Below, piece by piece: positions 9,247 to 18,394 of a stretch of 64,000 nucleotides of DNA. The notes under the pieces are model-generated. The model did not search any database. It was not told where the DNA came from and saw only the letters and a list, made by a program, of their open reading frames with translations. Origin of the DNA: Enterococcus sp. DIV2402 (lineage in GTDB: Bacteria > Bacillota > Bacilli > Lactobacillales > Enterococcaceae); contig NZ_CP147251.1 in assembly GCF_017426705.2 (NCBI RefSeq), positions 2,826,501 to 2,890,500 on the forward strand. Direction: 5' to 3'. Position numbers and translations under genes: made by a program. Position 1 is the first letter of the stretch. Each line of letters begins with the position of its first letter.

Positions 9247-11460
9247 TTAATTTTCTTTCAACGTAAATGTTAATCCTGTGTCTGTTAATGCTTCGTATGG
9301 AGCGATACTTTGTTCAACACAATATCCTTCGCCTTCAAATGTAACTTCAACGTCTAATAATTCACCTAATTTAATTAAGTCGGATTTTGACCAACCGATT
9401 GTGTCAGGCATATAACGCTGATTACCATCTGTCAGTAATAACAGTTTTTCAGAAGGCATAACTTTTTTACCATTTTCAATTGATTGTGCTTTGATTTCAT
9501 CCCCATTACCAATAACTACTACAGATAATCCACGTCTTTGTGCATCTTCTGCTGCCGTCGTTGTATCTAAATTACGATAGTCTTCAACAGTGACCATTTC
9601 CGTACTTGTTTCACTTGGATCTTCTACTAAATCAACATCATATAAATCCATTGCACGTTTTAATAATGGTGTGGCGATGCTTGGAATAATTGAACCATCC
9701 TGTTGTTCTGGACGTTTCATTGTGACATACATAACATATTTTGGATCTTCAGAAGGAATCATCGCAACTGAAGAATATAGATAATCACTTTCACCAGTTA
9801 AATAACTACCGTCACGAGCAATTTGGGCAGTTCCTGTTTTAACAGATACGTTGTACCCAGGAATATCATAACGACCATATGCTGTTCCATAATCTGGGTC
9901 TTCTGCGGTATCACGCATGTACTCACGAACGGTTTGAGCGGCTGAAGCTGAGATTGGATGTCCTACAACTTCTTTTTGCGTGACCATCTCTTCTTCTGTC
10001 TCTGGATTAACTATTTTTTTAATAAATTGAGGTTTTAACATTTGTCCATCATTGGAAATCGCTGTAAAGGCTTGAAGCATTTGAAGTTGTGTCACCCCAA
10101 TAGCTTGACCAAAAGAAGACATTGCCTGACTGACAATATTATCTTCTGGTAAGTTTCCTGTATGTTCTTCTGCGATTCCAGAATACGTACTTCTTCCAAA
10201 ACCAAATTCTTTCAAGTATCGTTGCCAACGTTCAGTCATTCGTTGTTCAAGTTTTACCATTCCGATATTACTTGACCAAGACAGGGCTTGACGCATTGTT
10301 AGGGAACCTTTTTCACCTAAGTCCCAGTCACGAATCGTCGTATCGCCAATTTTAATTTCATCTGTACTGTAGGTTTCATTTGGATTAAATACACCTTGAT
10401 CAATAGCTCCTGCTACAGTTAAGACTTTAATCGTTGAACCTGGTTCATAATTGTCTTGCGCAAAAAGATTTTGCCAAATAAAATCTTCATCGGTAAATTC
10501 AGCTTTTGTTTCTGGATTAAAGGTTGGTCGCTGTGACATCGCTACGACTTCACCTGTTTTTGCCTCCATTAAGACAGCTGTAATATCTTCTGCTTGGATA
10601 TTTTTAACAGCTTGATCCATCAATGTTTCCAAATAGCTTTGTAACCGAACATCTAAGGTTGTATAAATATCTTGACCATCTTGAGCAGGTTCTATTTCTG
10701 CAGTTGTTCCTGGCAATGGATTTTGGAAATTATCTTTTTGGAAAGTCATTTCGCCATCTTTTCCGGCAAGAACATCATTATAAACTTCTTCTAATCCCAT
10801 CCGTCCTAACAATTCCTCTTTTTTGGTTTCTTGATTCACTTGAATATCTGCATACCCAATAAAATGTGAAGAGAAAACCCCATTTGGATAGATGCGAGAA
10901 GGATGTTCTTCAAAATAAAGTCCTTGTATTTTTTGTTTTTCCATGGCTTCTTCAATGGCTTGTTTTTCTTGTAAAGTAATATTCTTACCATTCGGAATAT
11001 CTACTTGGTATTTATTATTTTCTAGACCACTTTTTAAAACTTTTTCGACTGTTGTTTTACGAACACGCCCATTTAAAATATCTGATACAATCGTCGCTAG
11101 GGCTTCAAAGTTTTTTTCTTCAGCATATAAATTCTTATTGCCACTACGATAATCTGTACTTAACACAGCATATAAAGAATATGAAGTTGCATCTTCTGCG
11201 ATAGCTACACCATTGCGATCATAAATTGTGCCACGTTTCGCTTTGATGACTTGACTTCCTTTATATAAATTTTGTGTTTTTTCTTCTAAAGAAGTCCCTG
11301 CTACTTGTCCAACAATCACAATATAGCTTAATCGAGTGACAAATAAAAAGAACAATCCAATACTCGTAGTAAAGAGAATAATTCCTACTTTTTTGCGATT
11401 GTTCATTGTAGACAAATTTTTCTTTTTAAAGTACTGCTTGATTTTCTCTATAATTCGCAT
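9247..11460 (-). CDS. Penicillin-binding protein 2x-type transpeptidase with PASTA domains
   Basis: Class B PBP for septal cross-linking (PBP2x/FtsI type; the enterococcal dcw member is often called PbpC). Residues 1-23 are cytoplasmic and basic, 24-50 form the membrane anchor, about 60-250 the dimerisation domain, about 265-615 the transpeptidase domain with catalytic STIK (Ser342), SSN (396-398) and KTGT (541-544). The last ~115 residues look like two PASTA repeats, which bind peptidoglycan or beta-lactams. The start codon follows the ftsL stop immediately, implying translational coupling. The 737-residue length fits the family, and no motif is damaged. Confidence 0.95.
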   Translation of the reverse strand: MRIIEKIKQYFKKKNLSTMNNRKKVGIILFTTSIGLFFLFVTRLSYIVIVGQVAGTSLEEKTQNLYKGSQVIKAKRGTIYDRNGVAIAEDATSYSLYAVLSTDYRSGNKNLYAEEKNFEALATIVSDILNGRVRKTTVEKVLKSGLENNKYQVDIPNGKNITLQEKQAIEEAMEKQKIQGLYFEEHPSRIYPNGVFSSHFIGYADIQVNQETKKEELLGRMGLEEVYNDVLAGKDGEMTFQKDNFQNPLPGTTAEIEPAQDGQDIYTTLDVRLQSYLETLMDQAVKNIQAEDITAVLMEAKTGEVVAMSQRPTFNPETKAEFTDEDFIWQNLFAQDNYEPGSTIKVLTVAGAIDQGVFNPNETYSTDEIKIGDTTIRDWDLGEKGSLTMRQALSWSSNIGMVKLEQRMTERWQRYLKEFGFGRSTYSGIAEEHTGNLPEDNIVSQAMSSFGQAIGVTQLQMLQAFTAISNDGQMLKPQFIKKIVNPETEEEMVTQKEVVGHPISASAAQTVREYMRDTAEDPDYGTAYGRYDIPGYNVSVKTGTAQIARDGSYLTGESDYLYSSVAMIPSEDPKYVMYVTMKRPEQQDGSIIPSIATPLLKRAMDLYDVDLVEDPSETSTEMVTVEDYRNLDTTTAAEDAQRRGLSVVVIGNGDEIKAQSIENGKKVMPSEKLLLLTDGNQRYMPDTIGWSKSDLIKLGELLDVEVTFEGEGYCVEQSIAPYEALTDTGLTFTLKEN

Positions 11461-11853
11461 TTACTTCTTCACTTTCCTTAAATTATCACTATTAATGGAT
11501 AATCCTTCTTCTTCAGCAATTTTTTGAATTCGTTCACTTTTAGACAATTCATTTTTTTCTTGTTCTAATTGAAGAATTTCTGCTTCGTTAGTTGTTACGT
11601 CATCTTGAAGAATAGAAATGCTATGCTCAACTTGGCTAATAGTTGTACGTAAACTAATCATTAGTAAACCTAATGCAATAAACGTTACTAATAGACTTAA
11701 GCTAATCACTTTTTCCATGGTAGAGATGCGACTTAACTTACGTGCTGGAGATAAAGGGACAACAACAACTTCAGGACGTTCAGGAGTATGCGATGGCTCA
11801 TGACTTGGATGCTCTTCATAGGGCACTTCATGATGTGCATTTAATTCAGCCAT
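11461..11853 (-). CDS. ftsL: Cell division protein FtsL
   Basis: A 130-residue bitopic protein: a cytoplasmic N-terminus rich in His, Pro and Glu (1-45), one hydrophobic segment (VISLSLLVTFIALGLLMIS), and an extracellular coiled-coil region with heptad-like leucines (ILQDDVTTNEAEILQLEQEK), ending in a segment typical of the DivIC/FtsL fold. The sequence is poorly conserved in this family, and the call rests on topology plus location between rsmH and the PBP2x gene. FtsL pairs with DivIC and DivIB to activate septal wall synthesis. Its stop is directly followed by the PBP start. Confidence 0.9.
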   Translation of the reverse strand: MAELNAHHEVPYEEHPSHEPSHTPERPEVVVVPLSPARKLSRISTMEKVISLSLLVTFIALGLLMISLRTTISQVEHSISILQDDVTTNEAEILQLEQEKNELSKSERIQKIAEEEGLSINSDNLRKVKK

Positions 11854-11858
11854 ACCAG

Positions 11859-12815
11859 CTACTCCTTTTCCTTTAGTTTTTCAGCTATTCGCAGCTTAGC
11901 ACTACGGGAACGATTATTTTCTGCCAGCTCTTCTTCCGAGGGTAGCAGAGGCTTACGAGTAATGACTTTTAATTCTGGTTGGAATTCGTCGGGAATGACC
12001 GGTAAACCTGGAGGTAAATCTTTCATTGTGCTATATTCTTTGAAGATGCTTTTTACAATACGATCTTCTAACGAGTGGAAGGTAATTACGCTGATACGTC
12101 CATTCTTATTCAATAATTCAATTGCTTGTTCCAAAGAATCCTCAACGACACCTAACTCATCATTCACAGCGATACGAATTGCTTGGAAAATTCGTTTAGC
12201 AGGATGTCCACCCTTGCGTCTCGCTGGTGCTGGAATCGCTGATTTAATAATTTCAACTAACTCACCCGTTGTTGCGATCGGTGAAACTTCACGCGCACGT
12301 TCAATTGCTCGTGCCACTTGTTTTGAGAATTTTTCTTCGCCATAACGGAAAAATATTTTTACTAATTCATGATAGTCATATTCATTTACTACTTCATAGG
12401 CAGACAATGATGCCGTTTGGTCCATTCGCATATCTAATGGGGCATCTTGATGATAACTAAACCCACGCTCTGCTTCATCCAATTGAGGTGAAGAAACACC
12501 TAGGTCATAGAGAATCCCATCTACCTTGGTAATACCTAATTGATTTAACTCTTCTTTTAAATATCGGAAATTACGTTTTATAAATGTTACTTGTCCTTTT
12601 TCTACATAAGATGCTAAACGTTCATTTGCAAAATCAATTGCTTTTTGGTCTTGGTCAAACGCATATAAATGCCCTTGTTCATTTAATTGTTTTAAAATAT
12701 ATTCACTATGACCGGCACCACCTAGGGTACAGTCAACATATATTCCACTGGGTTTTATATTCAAACCATCAACCGTTTCTTTCTTCATGACGGTATAATG
12801 TTGAAACTCTACCAT
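11859..12815 (-). CDS. rsmH: 16S rRNA m4C1402 methyltransferase RsmH (MraW)
   Basis: S-adenosylmethionine-dependent enzyme that N4-methylates C1402 of 16S rRNA in the ribosomal P site. The 318-residue protein begins with [13 protein letters not shown] and has the SAM motif [16 protein letters not shown] near 27-42, the [22 protein letters not shown] signature region around 100-120 with [14 protein letters not shown], and the C-terminal [11 protein letters not shown]. It starts the membrane-wall part of the dcw operon, directly downstream of mraZ (14 bases), as in nearly all Firmicutes. Confidence 0.97.
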   Translation of the reverse strand: MVEFQHYTVMKKETVDGLNIKPSGIYVDCTLGGAGHSEYILKQLNEQGHLYAFDQDQKAIDFANERLASYVEKGQVTFIKRNFRYLKEELNQLGITKVDGILYDLGVSSPQLDEAERGFSYHQDAPLDMRMDQTASLSAYEVVNEYDYHELVKIFFRYGEEKFSKQVARAIERAREVSPIATTGELVEIIKSAIPAPARRKGGHPAKRIFQAIRIAVNDELGVVEDSLEQAIELLNKNGRISVITFHSLEDRIVKSIFKEYSTMKDLPPGLPVIPDEFQPELKVITRKPLLPSEEELAENNRSRSAKLRIAEKLKEKE

Positions 12816-12829
12816 TTATTTGCCTCTTT

Positions 12830-13261
12830 CTATAAGCCAAAATCAATCATGGTTTCGGCAATTTCATCAAAGTTTTCTTCAGCTTCTGTCGAAAATGCTT
12901 CCCAACGCTCTTCATCCCAAATCTCAATACGATTAGAAACGCCGATAATCACACAACTTTTTACTAAGTTCGCATGTTTTCGTAATGTCGCAGGAATATT
13001 GATTCGACCTTGCTTGTCAATTTCACATTCAGTTGCTGCGGAGTAGAAGAATCTTACAAATGTTCTTGCATCTTTTTTCGCAAGAGGCATTTCATTTAAC
13101 TTCTCTTCTAATTTCTCCCATTCAGGTAGAGGGTAGCCAAAAAGACAGCCGTCTAGCCCTCTAGTCACCACAAATTTTTCCCCGAGTTTATCTCGCAATT
13201 TGGATGGGACAATAAGCCGGCCTTTTGCATCGATAGAATGTTGAAATTCTCCCATAAACAT
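12830..13261 (-). CDS. mraZ: Transcriptional regulator MraZ
   Basis: MraZ is a DNA-binding protein of the AbrB/SpoVT-like double-barrel fold that controls its own dcw operon. The 143-residue sequence has two repeats with the family core: [18 protein letters not shown] at the N-terminus and [17 protein letters not shown] in the second half. I set the start at 13261 (ATG TTT ATG GGA): AGGAGG stands 8 bases upstream and the length becomes the standard 143 residues, whereas the longer frame adds an unrelated basic leader. Three well-formed GTGG boxes spaced 10 bases apart lie just upstream (13291-13330). Confidence 0.96.
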   Translation of the reverse strand: MFMGEFQHSIDAKGRLIVPSKLRDKLGEKFVVTRGLDGCLFGYPLPEWEKLEEKLNEMPLAKKDARTFVRFFYSAATECEIDKQGRINIPATLRKHANLVKSCVIIGVSNRIEIWDEERWEAFSTEAEENFDEIAETMIDFGL

Positions 13262-13290
13262 CGATGTTTCCTCCCGTCGCCACCTAATAA

Positions 13291-13330
13291 ACACAGTCTA
13301 CCACAATCCCCCACTTTCTACCACAATTTA
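13291..13330 (-). promoter_or_regulatory. MraZ operator: 10-bp-periodic GTGG boxes
   Basis: On the minus strand three GTGG boxes start exactly 10 bases apart (complements at 13321-13324, 13311-13314 and 13301-13304) with a degenerate fourth at 13291; the visible pattern is GTGGTAGAAA / GTGGGGGATT / GTGGTAGACT. MraZ proteins of Escherichia coli and Mycoplasma are known to bind tandem TGGG- or GTGG-type repeats at this spacing. A TATAAA -10-like hexamer lies immediately upstream (around 13325-13331), so binding would occupy the transcription start region. Binding by this MraZ is inferred. Confidence 0.8.
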
Positions 13331-13434
13331 TACAAAAATGGAGGGAAAGTTGTTTGATTTATCTTTACCAAAAAAGGAATTTCTAGAAACGACAAGCTTT
13401 TAAAAGATTTTAAAAAAACTTTAAGAAAATAGGT

Positions 13435-13803
13435 CTACACCATAGAAATGATGTTCACTATTACTAGAATAGCATGTAATAATAAGGACAGTAGATATAC
13501 CGAACGCCAATACATTTTGAAGAAACGCCCATATTTGATTTCTGCATAAAAATACGCATGAAAAAATGCTAGACCAATTCCTAAAGAAAGAATCGATAGT
13601 AAGTAATACGGAAAAATAGAGGTCGTAAAAGTTGCTACTGATAGCGCATGTATCCCATAAATTAAAAAAGGTACGGCTAAATCAGGCGCTTTTAATTGAA
13701 ATCGTTTGGTTAAAGACAATAATTTGACAATTATTTGTGCTACTAAAAGCACAATCAGCGGGAAAATATACCAGAGCAATAGAATCGGTGAGAATGTTGT
13801 CAT
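13435..13803 (-). CDS. DUF3397 family membrane protein
   Basis: A 122-residue integral membrane protein with about four hydrophobic segments (LLLWYIFPLIVLLVAQIIV; DLAVPFLIYGIHALSV; YLLSILSLGIGLAFFHAYFY; VYLLSLLLHAILVIVNIIS). It matches the DUF3397 type that is commonly encoded just upstream of mraZ in Lactobacillales. No catalytic motif is visible and the function is unknown; the conserved position suggests a link to envelope growth. It is separated from mraZ by a 173-base gap containing the MraZ operator, so it may be transcribed with, or independently of, the dcw cluster. Confidence 0.8.
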   Translation of the reverse strand: MTTFSPILLLWYIFPLIVLLVAQIIVKLLSLTKRFQLKAPDLAVPFLIYGIHALSVATFTTSIFPYYLLSILSLGIGLAFFHAYFYAEIKYGRFFKMYWRSVYLLSLLLHAILVIVNIISMV

Positions 13804-14016
13804 TAGTTTGTATCCTTTCTTTTTACAATTAGTTTATGTTTATTTTTTATAAGTAGTCCTTGAAAACAAATTATTATACCAAAAATCGAAACAGCACAAA
13901 AGAGAAACCTATCTCTTCATTTTTTCTGACACTTTGATATTTTTATGATTAGAAATCTTGAGTTATTTGGCTATTGGTTGTACACTGTCACTATCAATAA
14001 AAAAGGATGACTCAAA

Positions 14017-14133
14017 ATGAACGACAAAAAACCAAGCAGTACATTTTCTAAAATCACAAAAGTTGTTATTTGGTTAATGTTAGTTATTACCATTGGCACA
14101 GCTATTTTAGGTGCACTTGCAGCATTTTCATAA
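14017..14133 (+). CDS. DUF4044-type micro-protein (38 aa)
   Basis: A 38-residue protein starting MNDKKPSSTFSKITKVV, with a hydrophilic, basic N-terminus and one hydrophobic helix (VIWLMLVITIGTAILGALAAF) running to the end. It resembles the DUF4044 micro-proteins found in Lactobacillales near the recN or mraZ region. It has an AAAGGATG ribosome site 6-7 bases before the ATG and its own downstream terminator (14151-14187), and is divergent from the DUF3397 gene. The predicted topology is a single-pass membrane peptide. Function unknown. Confidence 0.8.
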   Translation: MNDKKPSSTFSKITKVVIWLMLVITIGTAILGALAAFS

Positions 14134-14150
14134 GAAAATACTTCCAAATA

Positions 14151-14187
14151 AGAGGTCTGAGTGTAATTACCCAGACCTCTTTTTTTG
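14151..14187 (+). terminator. Rho-independent terminator of the DUF4044 gene
   Basis: Stem AGAGGTCTG pairs with CAGACCTCT around a loop GAGTGTAATTAC-like segment, followed by a run of seven T on the plus strand. It lies 17 bases after the stop of the micro-gene and in front of the recN stop on the other strand. Confidence 0.9.
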
Positions 14188-14189
14188 TA

Positions 14190-15875
14190 TTAACTTTGTA
14201 CAACTTTCCCTGCAATTCGTAATAGCTCACGTGCATGTTCCAAAGTTAATTCAGTAATTTCTGCACCTGCAAGCATACGCGCAACTTCCTCCACACGTTC
14301 TTCATTTGTTAGTTGAGCAACGTGTGTTTGAGTGCGACCTTCTTTGACTGCTTTGGAAATAAAATATTGATAATCAGCAACTGCTGCAACTTGTGGTAGA
14401 TGCGTAATACACAGCACTTGAGAATTTCTTGCAATTTTTGCGATTTTCTCAGCAATAGCTTGTGCGACACGGCCACTCACCCCAGTGTCTACTTCATCAA
14501 ACACAATGCTGGTCATTTCTTGCGTTTTCGAAAAAATCGTTTTTAAGGCTAATAAAATACGAGATAATTCCCCACCAGAAGCAACTTTGACTAAAGGTTT
14601 TAAAGGTTCCCCTGGATTTGTGCTCAAATAAAATTCAACTTGATCAAAACCAGTTCCGCGTAAAACTTTGCTTTCTTCAAAATGCACATCAAATTGAGTA
14701 TTTTCCATATAAAGCTCAGATAGTTCTTGCAAAATTTCTTGCTCTAATTGTTGAGCAATTTGTTGCCGTTGCTGATGCAATTCTTCAGCTAATTGCCAGA
14801 CAGATTGTTCTTTTTCTTCTAACTGCAATTCTAACTCTTCTAATTGACCTTCTGTAATGGTTGCTGCAGACAGCTCATCAGAAATTTTTTCATAATAAGC
14901 TAAAATGGCTGGTACCGAATCACCATATTTTCGTTTCAATTGACGGATTGTTTCTAGGCGCAACACAACTTCTTCTAAACGTTCTTCATCTAATTCTAAA
15001 TGATCCATTTGACGGGAAATATCACTTGCCGCATCTTGTAACAAATAATACGCATTTTGGATGTTTTCGCTAATTTGTTCATATTCCACATCCAAATGGG
15101 CAATTCCTTGAATTTCATTAAATGCAATACTAACTCCATCCAGACTATCACCCGTTTCTGATGAAAGCATCCCATATGCCTTTGCTAAAGCATCGACAAT
15201 TTTTTGAAAATTACTTAGTTTGTCACGCTCTTCAACTAACAGTTCTTCTTCATTTGGTTGCAAATCCGCTTGCTCAATTTCTTCTTGTTGAAAACGTAGC
15301 ATATCCATCCGTTGTACGTAAGATTGTTCGTTCAATTGAATTTTACGTACGCGTTTTTCTAATTGACGAAATTCATGGTAGTGCGTATGATAATTTGCTA
15401 ATTGTTGTTGAAATTTTTGAGAACCAAAACTATCCATTAACGATAAATGTTTCTCAGCTTGAAGTAATTCTTGATGTTCGTTTTGACCTTGAATATCTAC
15501 TAAATACATCCCAATCCGACGAAGATTTGCCAAAGTTACTGTCCGCCCGTTCACTCGGCAGATATTTTTGCCAGAAAGAGACATATCTCGTTGAACAATT
15601 AATAGTTCATCGGAATAATCAATGCCTAACTCATCCATTACTTGGCGAAACCCTTTTTGTTGTGGCAATTCAAATAACCCTTCCAGTAAACATTTATCTG
15701 CTCCTTGGCGAATATAATCACTGGAACCACGACTGCCAGCTAGCAGGCCCATCGCATCAATAATAATCGATTTTCCGGCTCCTGTTTCTCCCGTTAACGC
15801 CGTCATTCCTTGATGAAAAGACAAATGTAATTTGGGAATAATAGCAAAATTTTCAATCGTTAGCTCTAGTAGCAT
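14190..15875 (-). CDS. recN: DNA repair protein RecN
   Basis: SMC-like ATPase that acts early in double-strand-break repair. The Walker A motif GETGAGKS (about 29-36), two long coiled-coil arms in the central ~300 residues (rich in Glu, Gln, Leu), the ABC signature VASGGELSRILLALK near 420, Walker B in SIVFDEVDTGVSG and the CITHLPQVAAVADYQ switch region all fit. Start chosen at 15875 (MLLELTIENFAI), which is 8 bases from AGGAG; the upstream GTG overlaps the ribosome site. This gives 561 residues. It lies directly downstream of argR, the usual Firmicutes pairing. Confidence 0.96.
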   Translation of the reverse strand: MLLELTIENFAIIPKLHLSFHQGMTALTGETGAGKSIIIDAMGLLAGSRGSSDYIRQGADKCLLEGLFELPQQKGFRQVMDELGIDYSDELLIVQRDMSLSGKNICRVNGRTVTLANLRRIGMYLVDIQGQNEHQELLQAEKHLSLMDSFGSQKFQQQLANYHTHYHEFRQLEKRVRKIQLNEQSYVQRMDMLRFQQEEIEQADLQPNEEELLVEERDKLSNFQKIVDALAKAYGMLSSETGDSLDGVSIAFNEIQGIAHLDVEYEQISENIQNAYYLLQDAASDISRQMDHLELDEERLEEVVLRLETIRQLKRKYGDSVPAILAYYEKISDELSAATITEGQLEELELQLEEKEQSVWQLAEELHQQRQQIAQQLEQEILQELSELYMENTQFDVHFEESKVLRGTGFDQVEFYLSTNPGEPLKPLVKVASGGELSRILLALKTIFSKTQEMTSIVFDEVDTGVSGRVAQAIAEKIAKIARNSQVLCITHLPQVAAVADYQYFISKAVKEGRTQTHVAQLTNEERVEEVARMLAGAEITELTLEHARELLRIAGKVVQS

Positions 15876-15886
15876 ACGATTCACTC

Positions 15887-16339
15887 CTAGCGGTTATATT
15901 TTTTTAATTCGTTAAACAAAAGACTACGTGCTTCTTGTGTACGTGCAATCATTAAAATATTATCGTCATCATTAAGTGTACCAAATAATTCCTCTTTAAA
16001 ACGTTTATCAATTAAATTAGCAACTGCAGAAGCATTTCCTGGTAAAGTACGCAAAATAACAAATTTATCCATTTCATCCACCGAAACAAACGCATTTTTT
16101 AATAATTTATCCAATTTTTCGACAACGTCTTCCGTGGATTCTAATGGTAAACTGTAGCGGTAACCTCCTGAAGCCGCCGGTACTTTGATTAATTTCAATT
16201 CTTTGATATCTCTAGAAATTGTCGCTTGTGTTACGTAAACATCTTTTTGTTTTAAATACGCTACAAATTCTTCTTGTTTTTGAATATCATATTCAGTTAA
16301 AAGTCGCGTAATCAAACGATGGCGCTCTTTTTTTCTCAT
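15887..16339 (-). CDS. argR: ArgR/AhrC-family arginine repressor
   Basis: A 150-residue ArgR-type regulator. The N-terminal winged helix (about 1-70) includes the conserved VTQATISRDIKELKLIKV recognition region. The C-terminal oligomerisation domain carries the arginine-binding GTLNDDDNILMIAR motif (about 120-133), so it probably senses arginine. Lactobacillales usually have two or more ArgR paralogues; the copy next to recN corresponds to AhrC/ArgR1 by position. It begins the argR-recN unit after the terminator of tlyA and is preceded by an AGGGGGAAAG ribosome site. Confidence 0.93.
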   Translation of the reverse strand: MRKKERHRLITRLLTEYDIQKQEEFVAYLKQKDVYVTQATISRDIKELKLIKVPAASGGYRYSLPLESTEDVVEKLDKLLKNAFVSVDEMDKFVILRTLPGNASAVANLIDKRFKEELFGTLNDDDNILMIARTQEARSLLFNELKKYNR

Positions 16340-16412
16340 AAAGCTTTCCCCCTAGTTAAATTCTTATTTATCATAGCTCATTTTCTCCTAGAAAGAAAGA
16401 ACCATCCCGCTA

Positions 16413-16455
16413 AAAAAAGACTCTTTAGAAAACTATTTCTTTCTAAAGAATCTCA
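16413..16455 (-). terminator. Rho-independent terminator after tlyA
   Basis: Read on the minus strand, a stem with arms close to AGATTCTTTAGAAA and TTTCTAAAGAGTCT is followed by seven T. It overlaps the end of tlyA and closes the folD-xseA-xseB-ispA-tlyA unit before argR. Confidence 0.85.
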
Positions 16456-16457
16456 TT

Positions 16458-17276
16458 TTATTTATCTAATTGTTGATGGGCTTCATGAACTATTTTTTCA
16501 ATGTCTACCGTTTCAGAAATCTCACCTGCTGTTGCTGATTTTTGTAAATGGACAATAAATTCAATATTTCCTTCGCCACCTGTAATCGGTGAATAACTTA
16601 AATTTTTCACGTCATAGTTCTCATTAAGTGCAAAGTGTAAAATATCTTCTAACACCGCTCGATGTGTTAATGGGTCACGAACAATACCATTTTTCCCTAC
16701 AGCTTCTCTACCTGCTTCAAATTGAGGTTTGATTAAAGCCATTACATCACCTTGATTGGCTAAAATTGCGTGAAGGGGTGGCAACATTAAGCGTAATGAA
16801 ATGAAAGAAACATCAATTGTCGCAACTTCTGGTACGCCATTTGTAAAATCTGACGGTTGACAATAGCGGAAATTCGTTCTTTCCATCACTGTCACTCGTG
16901 GATCTTGGCGGATTTTCCAAGCTAGTTGATTGTATCCTACATCCAACGCATAACTTTGCTTCGCACCATTTTGTAGAGCAACATCGGTAAAACCACCTGT
17001 AGATGCGCCAATATCTAGTACTGTTTTATCCTGCACGGTAAAATCAAAAGTTTTTAACGCTTTTTCTAATTTTAATCCCCCACGAGAAACATACGGTAGT
17101 TTTTGTCCTTTAATCTGTAACATTGTGTCCATTGGAATTTTTTCGCCTGGTTTGTCTAAACGTTCATTATTTTTTTCCATGTAGACTAACCCTGCCATAA
17201 CGCCACGCTTGGCTTGTTCTCGTGTTTCAAAAAGTCCTTGTTGAAATGCCAACACATCGACTCGTTCTTTTTTCAT
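16458..17276 (-). CDS. TlyA-family rRNA 2'-O-methyltransferase (YqxC)
   Basis: A 272-residue protein with an N-terminal S4 RNA-binding domain (about 3-60; FETREQAKRGVMAGLVYM) and an RrmJ/FtsJ-type methyltransferase domain with SAM motif TVLDIGASTGGFTDVAL near 84-100 and a K-D-K-E type set including KPQFEAGRE. TlyA enzymes of mycobacteria methylate 16S and 23S rRNA; the Firmicutes relatives are annotated either as TlyA or as hemolysin-like, the latter from an old phenotype. It lies 16 bases downstream of ispA and ends the operon. Confidence 0.92.
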   Translation of the reverse strand: MKKERVDVLAFQQGLFETREQAKRGVMAGLVYMEKNNERLDKPGEKIPMDTMLQIKGQKLPYVSRGGLKLEKALKTFDFTVQDKTVLDIGASTGGFTDVALQNGAKQSYALDVGYNQLAWKIRQDPRVTVMERTNFRYCQPSDFTNGVPEVATIDVSFISLRLMLPPLHAILANQGDVMALIKPQFEAGREAVGKNGIVRDPLTHRAVLEDILHFALNENYDVKNLSYSPITGGEGNIEFIVHLQKSATAGEISETVDIEKIVHEAHQQLDK

Positions 17277-17291
17277 GTAGTTCCTCTTTCT

Positions 17292-18176
17292 TTATAAATA
17301 AAATAGACCGCAAACTTCTTTTAATAATTCTGCGTCAAATGTCGATAATAAAGCTAATTCATTTAAAATTGCCTCAGCAGCAGTTAGTTCATCTGTTAAA
17401 GCTTTTTTAGCTCCTTCTAAACCTAATAAACCTGGATACGTACTTTTTTCAAGTAATTCATCTCGATTTGTTTCTTTACCTAATTCTTCAGTCGTACTGA
17501 CAACGTCTAATAAGTCGTCTCGAATTTGGAAAGCTAAGCCTAGATGTTTGGCTAATTGATCTAACTTTTCAAGGGTGCCTTCTGACTGATTAGCTAAAAT
17601 CCCCCCGGCAACCACTGCAAAACGAATTAATGCCCCTGTTTTGCGTTGATGAATCGCCATTAATTCTTCTATTGAAAGTTTATTTCCTTCCGCTTGCATA
17701 TCAGCGGCTTGACCAGCGACCATCCCATGTGTTCCGGAAGCTTTAGCTAATAATTGTAAAAGTAAAACTTTTTCAGTTGGTTCGATTTCCGCCATGCTCA
17801 CTAATTCAAATGCTAGTGTTAATAAACCATCCCCAGCTAAAATAGCCATCGCATCACCATATACTTTATGATTGGTCGGTTTTCCACGACGTAAATCATC
17901 ATTATCCATCGCTGGTAAATCATCGTGAATTAATGAATACGTATGAATCATTTCAAGTGCTGCTGCTGTTTGATAACCACCCAAAGAAATTTCTTTGTTA
18001 AATGATGCAATTGTAGCTAACAACAAGAGTGGTCGAATACGTTTCCCACCAGCATCAATTGAGTATAGCATACTTTCTTGTAGTCTTTGATTATTTGTAT
18101 GCTCACGAACAAACCGAACCATTTCTGTTTCGGTTTGTTGAATTTCTTTGGTTTGAAAAGTTGTTAATCTACTCAT
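17292..18176 (-). CDS. ispA: Farnesyl/geranyl diphosphate synthase
   Basis: A 294-residue short-chain trans-prenyltransferase that condenses isopentenyl diphosphate with allylic diphosphates to farnesyl diphosphate, the precursor of undecaprenyl phosphate. The first aspartate-rich motif DDLPAMDND (about 83-91), the GGKRIRP substrate-binding segment near 44-50 and the second aspartate-rich motif [10 protein letters not shown] (about 210-219) are intact. The start overlaps the end of xseB by four bases, showing translational coupling, the common Firmicutes order xseA-xseB-ispA. Confidence 0.96.
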   Translation of the reverse strand: MSRLTTFQTKEIQQTETEMVRFVREHTNNQRLQESMLYSIDAGGKRIRPLLLLATIASFNKEISLGGYQTAAALEMIHTYSLIHDDLPAMDNDDLRRGKPTNHKVYGDAMAILAGDGLLTLAFELVSMAEIEPTEKVLLLQLLAKASGTHGMVAGQAADMQAEGNKLSIEELMAIHQRKTGALIRFAVVAGGILANQSEGTLEKLDQLAKHLGLAFQIRDDLLDVVSTTEELGKETNRDELLEKSTYPGLLGLEGAKKALTDELTAAEAILNELALLSTFDAELLKEVCGLFYL

Positions 18177-18394
18177 TTTTCCGCCTCTTCAAATGGAACT
18201 TCTTCATTGGCTTCTGTCATCATTTTAGTTAATGTTTGTTCTGCCTTTGATAGGGTATCTTTACATTGTTTACTCAAAATCATGCCTTGCTGGAAAGCAG
18301 TTAATGCTTCTTCTAAAGGAACATCGCCTTGTTCTAGACGTGTAACAATTTGTTCTAATTCTTGTAATGATTCTTCAAATGTTGGATTTGTCAT
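18173..18394 (-). CDS. xseB: Exodeoxyribonuclease VII small subunit
   Basis: A 73-residue helical protein that with XseA forms exonuclease VII, a single-strand-specific nuclease. The conserved core [19 protein letters not shown] followed by [14 protein letters not shown] is present. Start chosen at 18394 ([10 protein letters not shown]) because AGGAGG lies just upstream within the end of xseA; the longer reading frame would read through xseA coding sequence. It overlaps xseA by 20 bases and ispA by 4. Confidence 0.95.
   Translation of the reverse strand: MTNPTFEESLQELEQIVTRLEQGDVPLEEALTAFQQGMILSKQCKDTLSKAEQTLTKMMTEANEEVPFEEAEK

Noticed and set aside
12269-12460. 63-codon plus-strand frame opposite rsmH
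   Set aside because: It is a shadow frame rich in Leu and His within rsmH; no start signals.
15161-15763. 200-codon plus-strand frame opposite recN
   Set aside because: It is the antisense shadow of the strongly conserved recN coding sequence, without ribosome site or recognisable domain.
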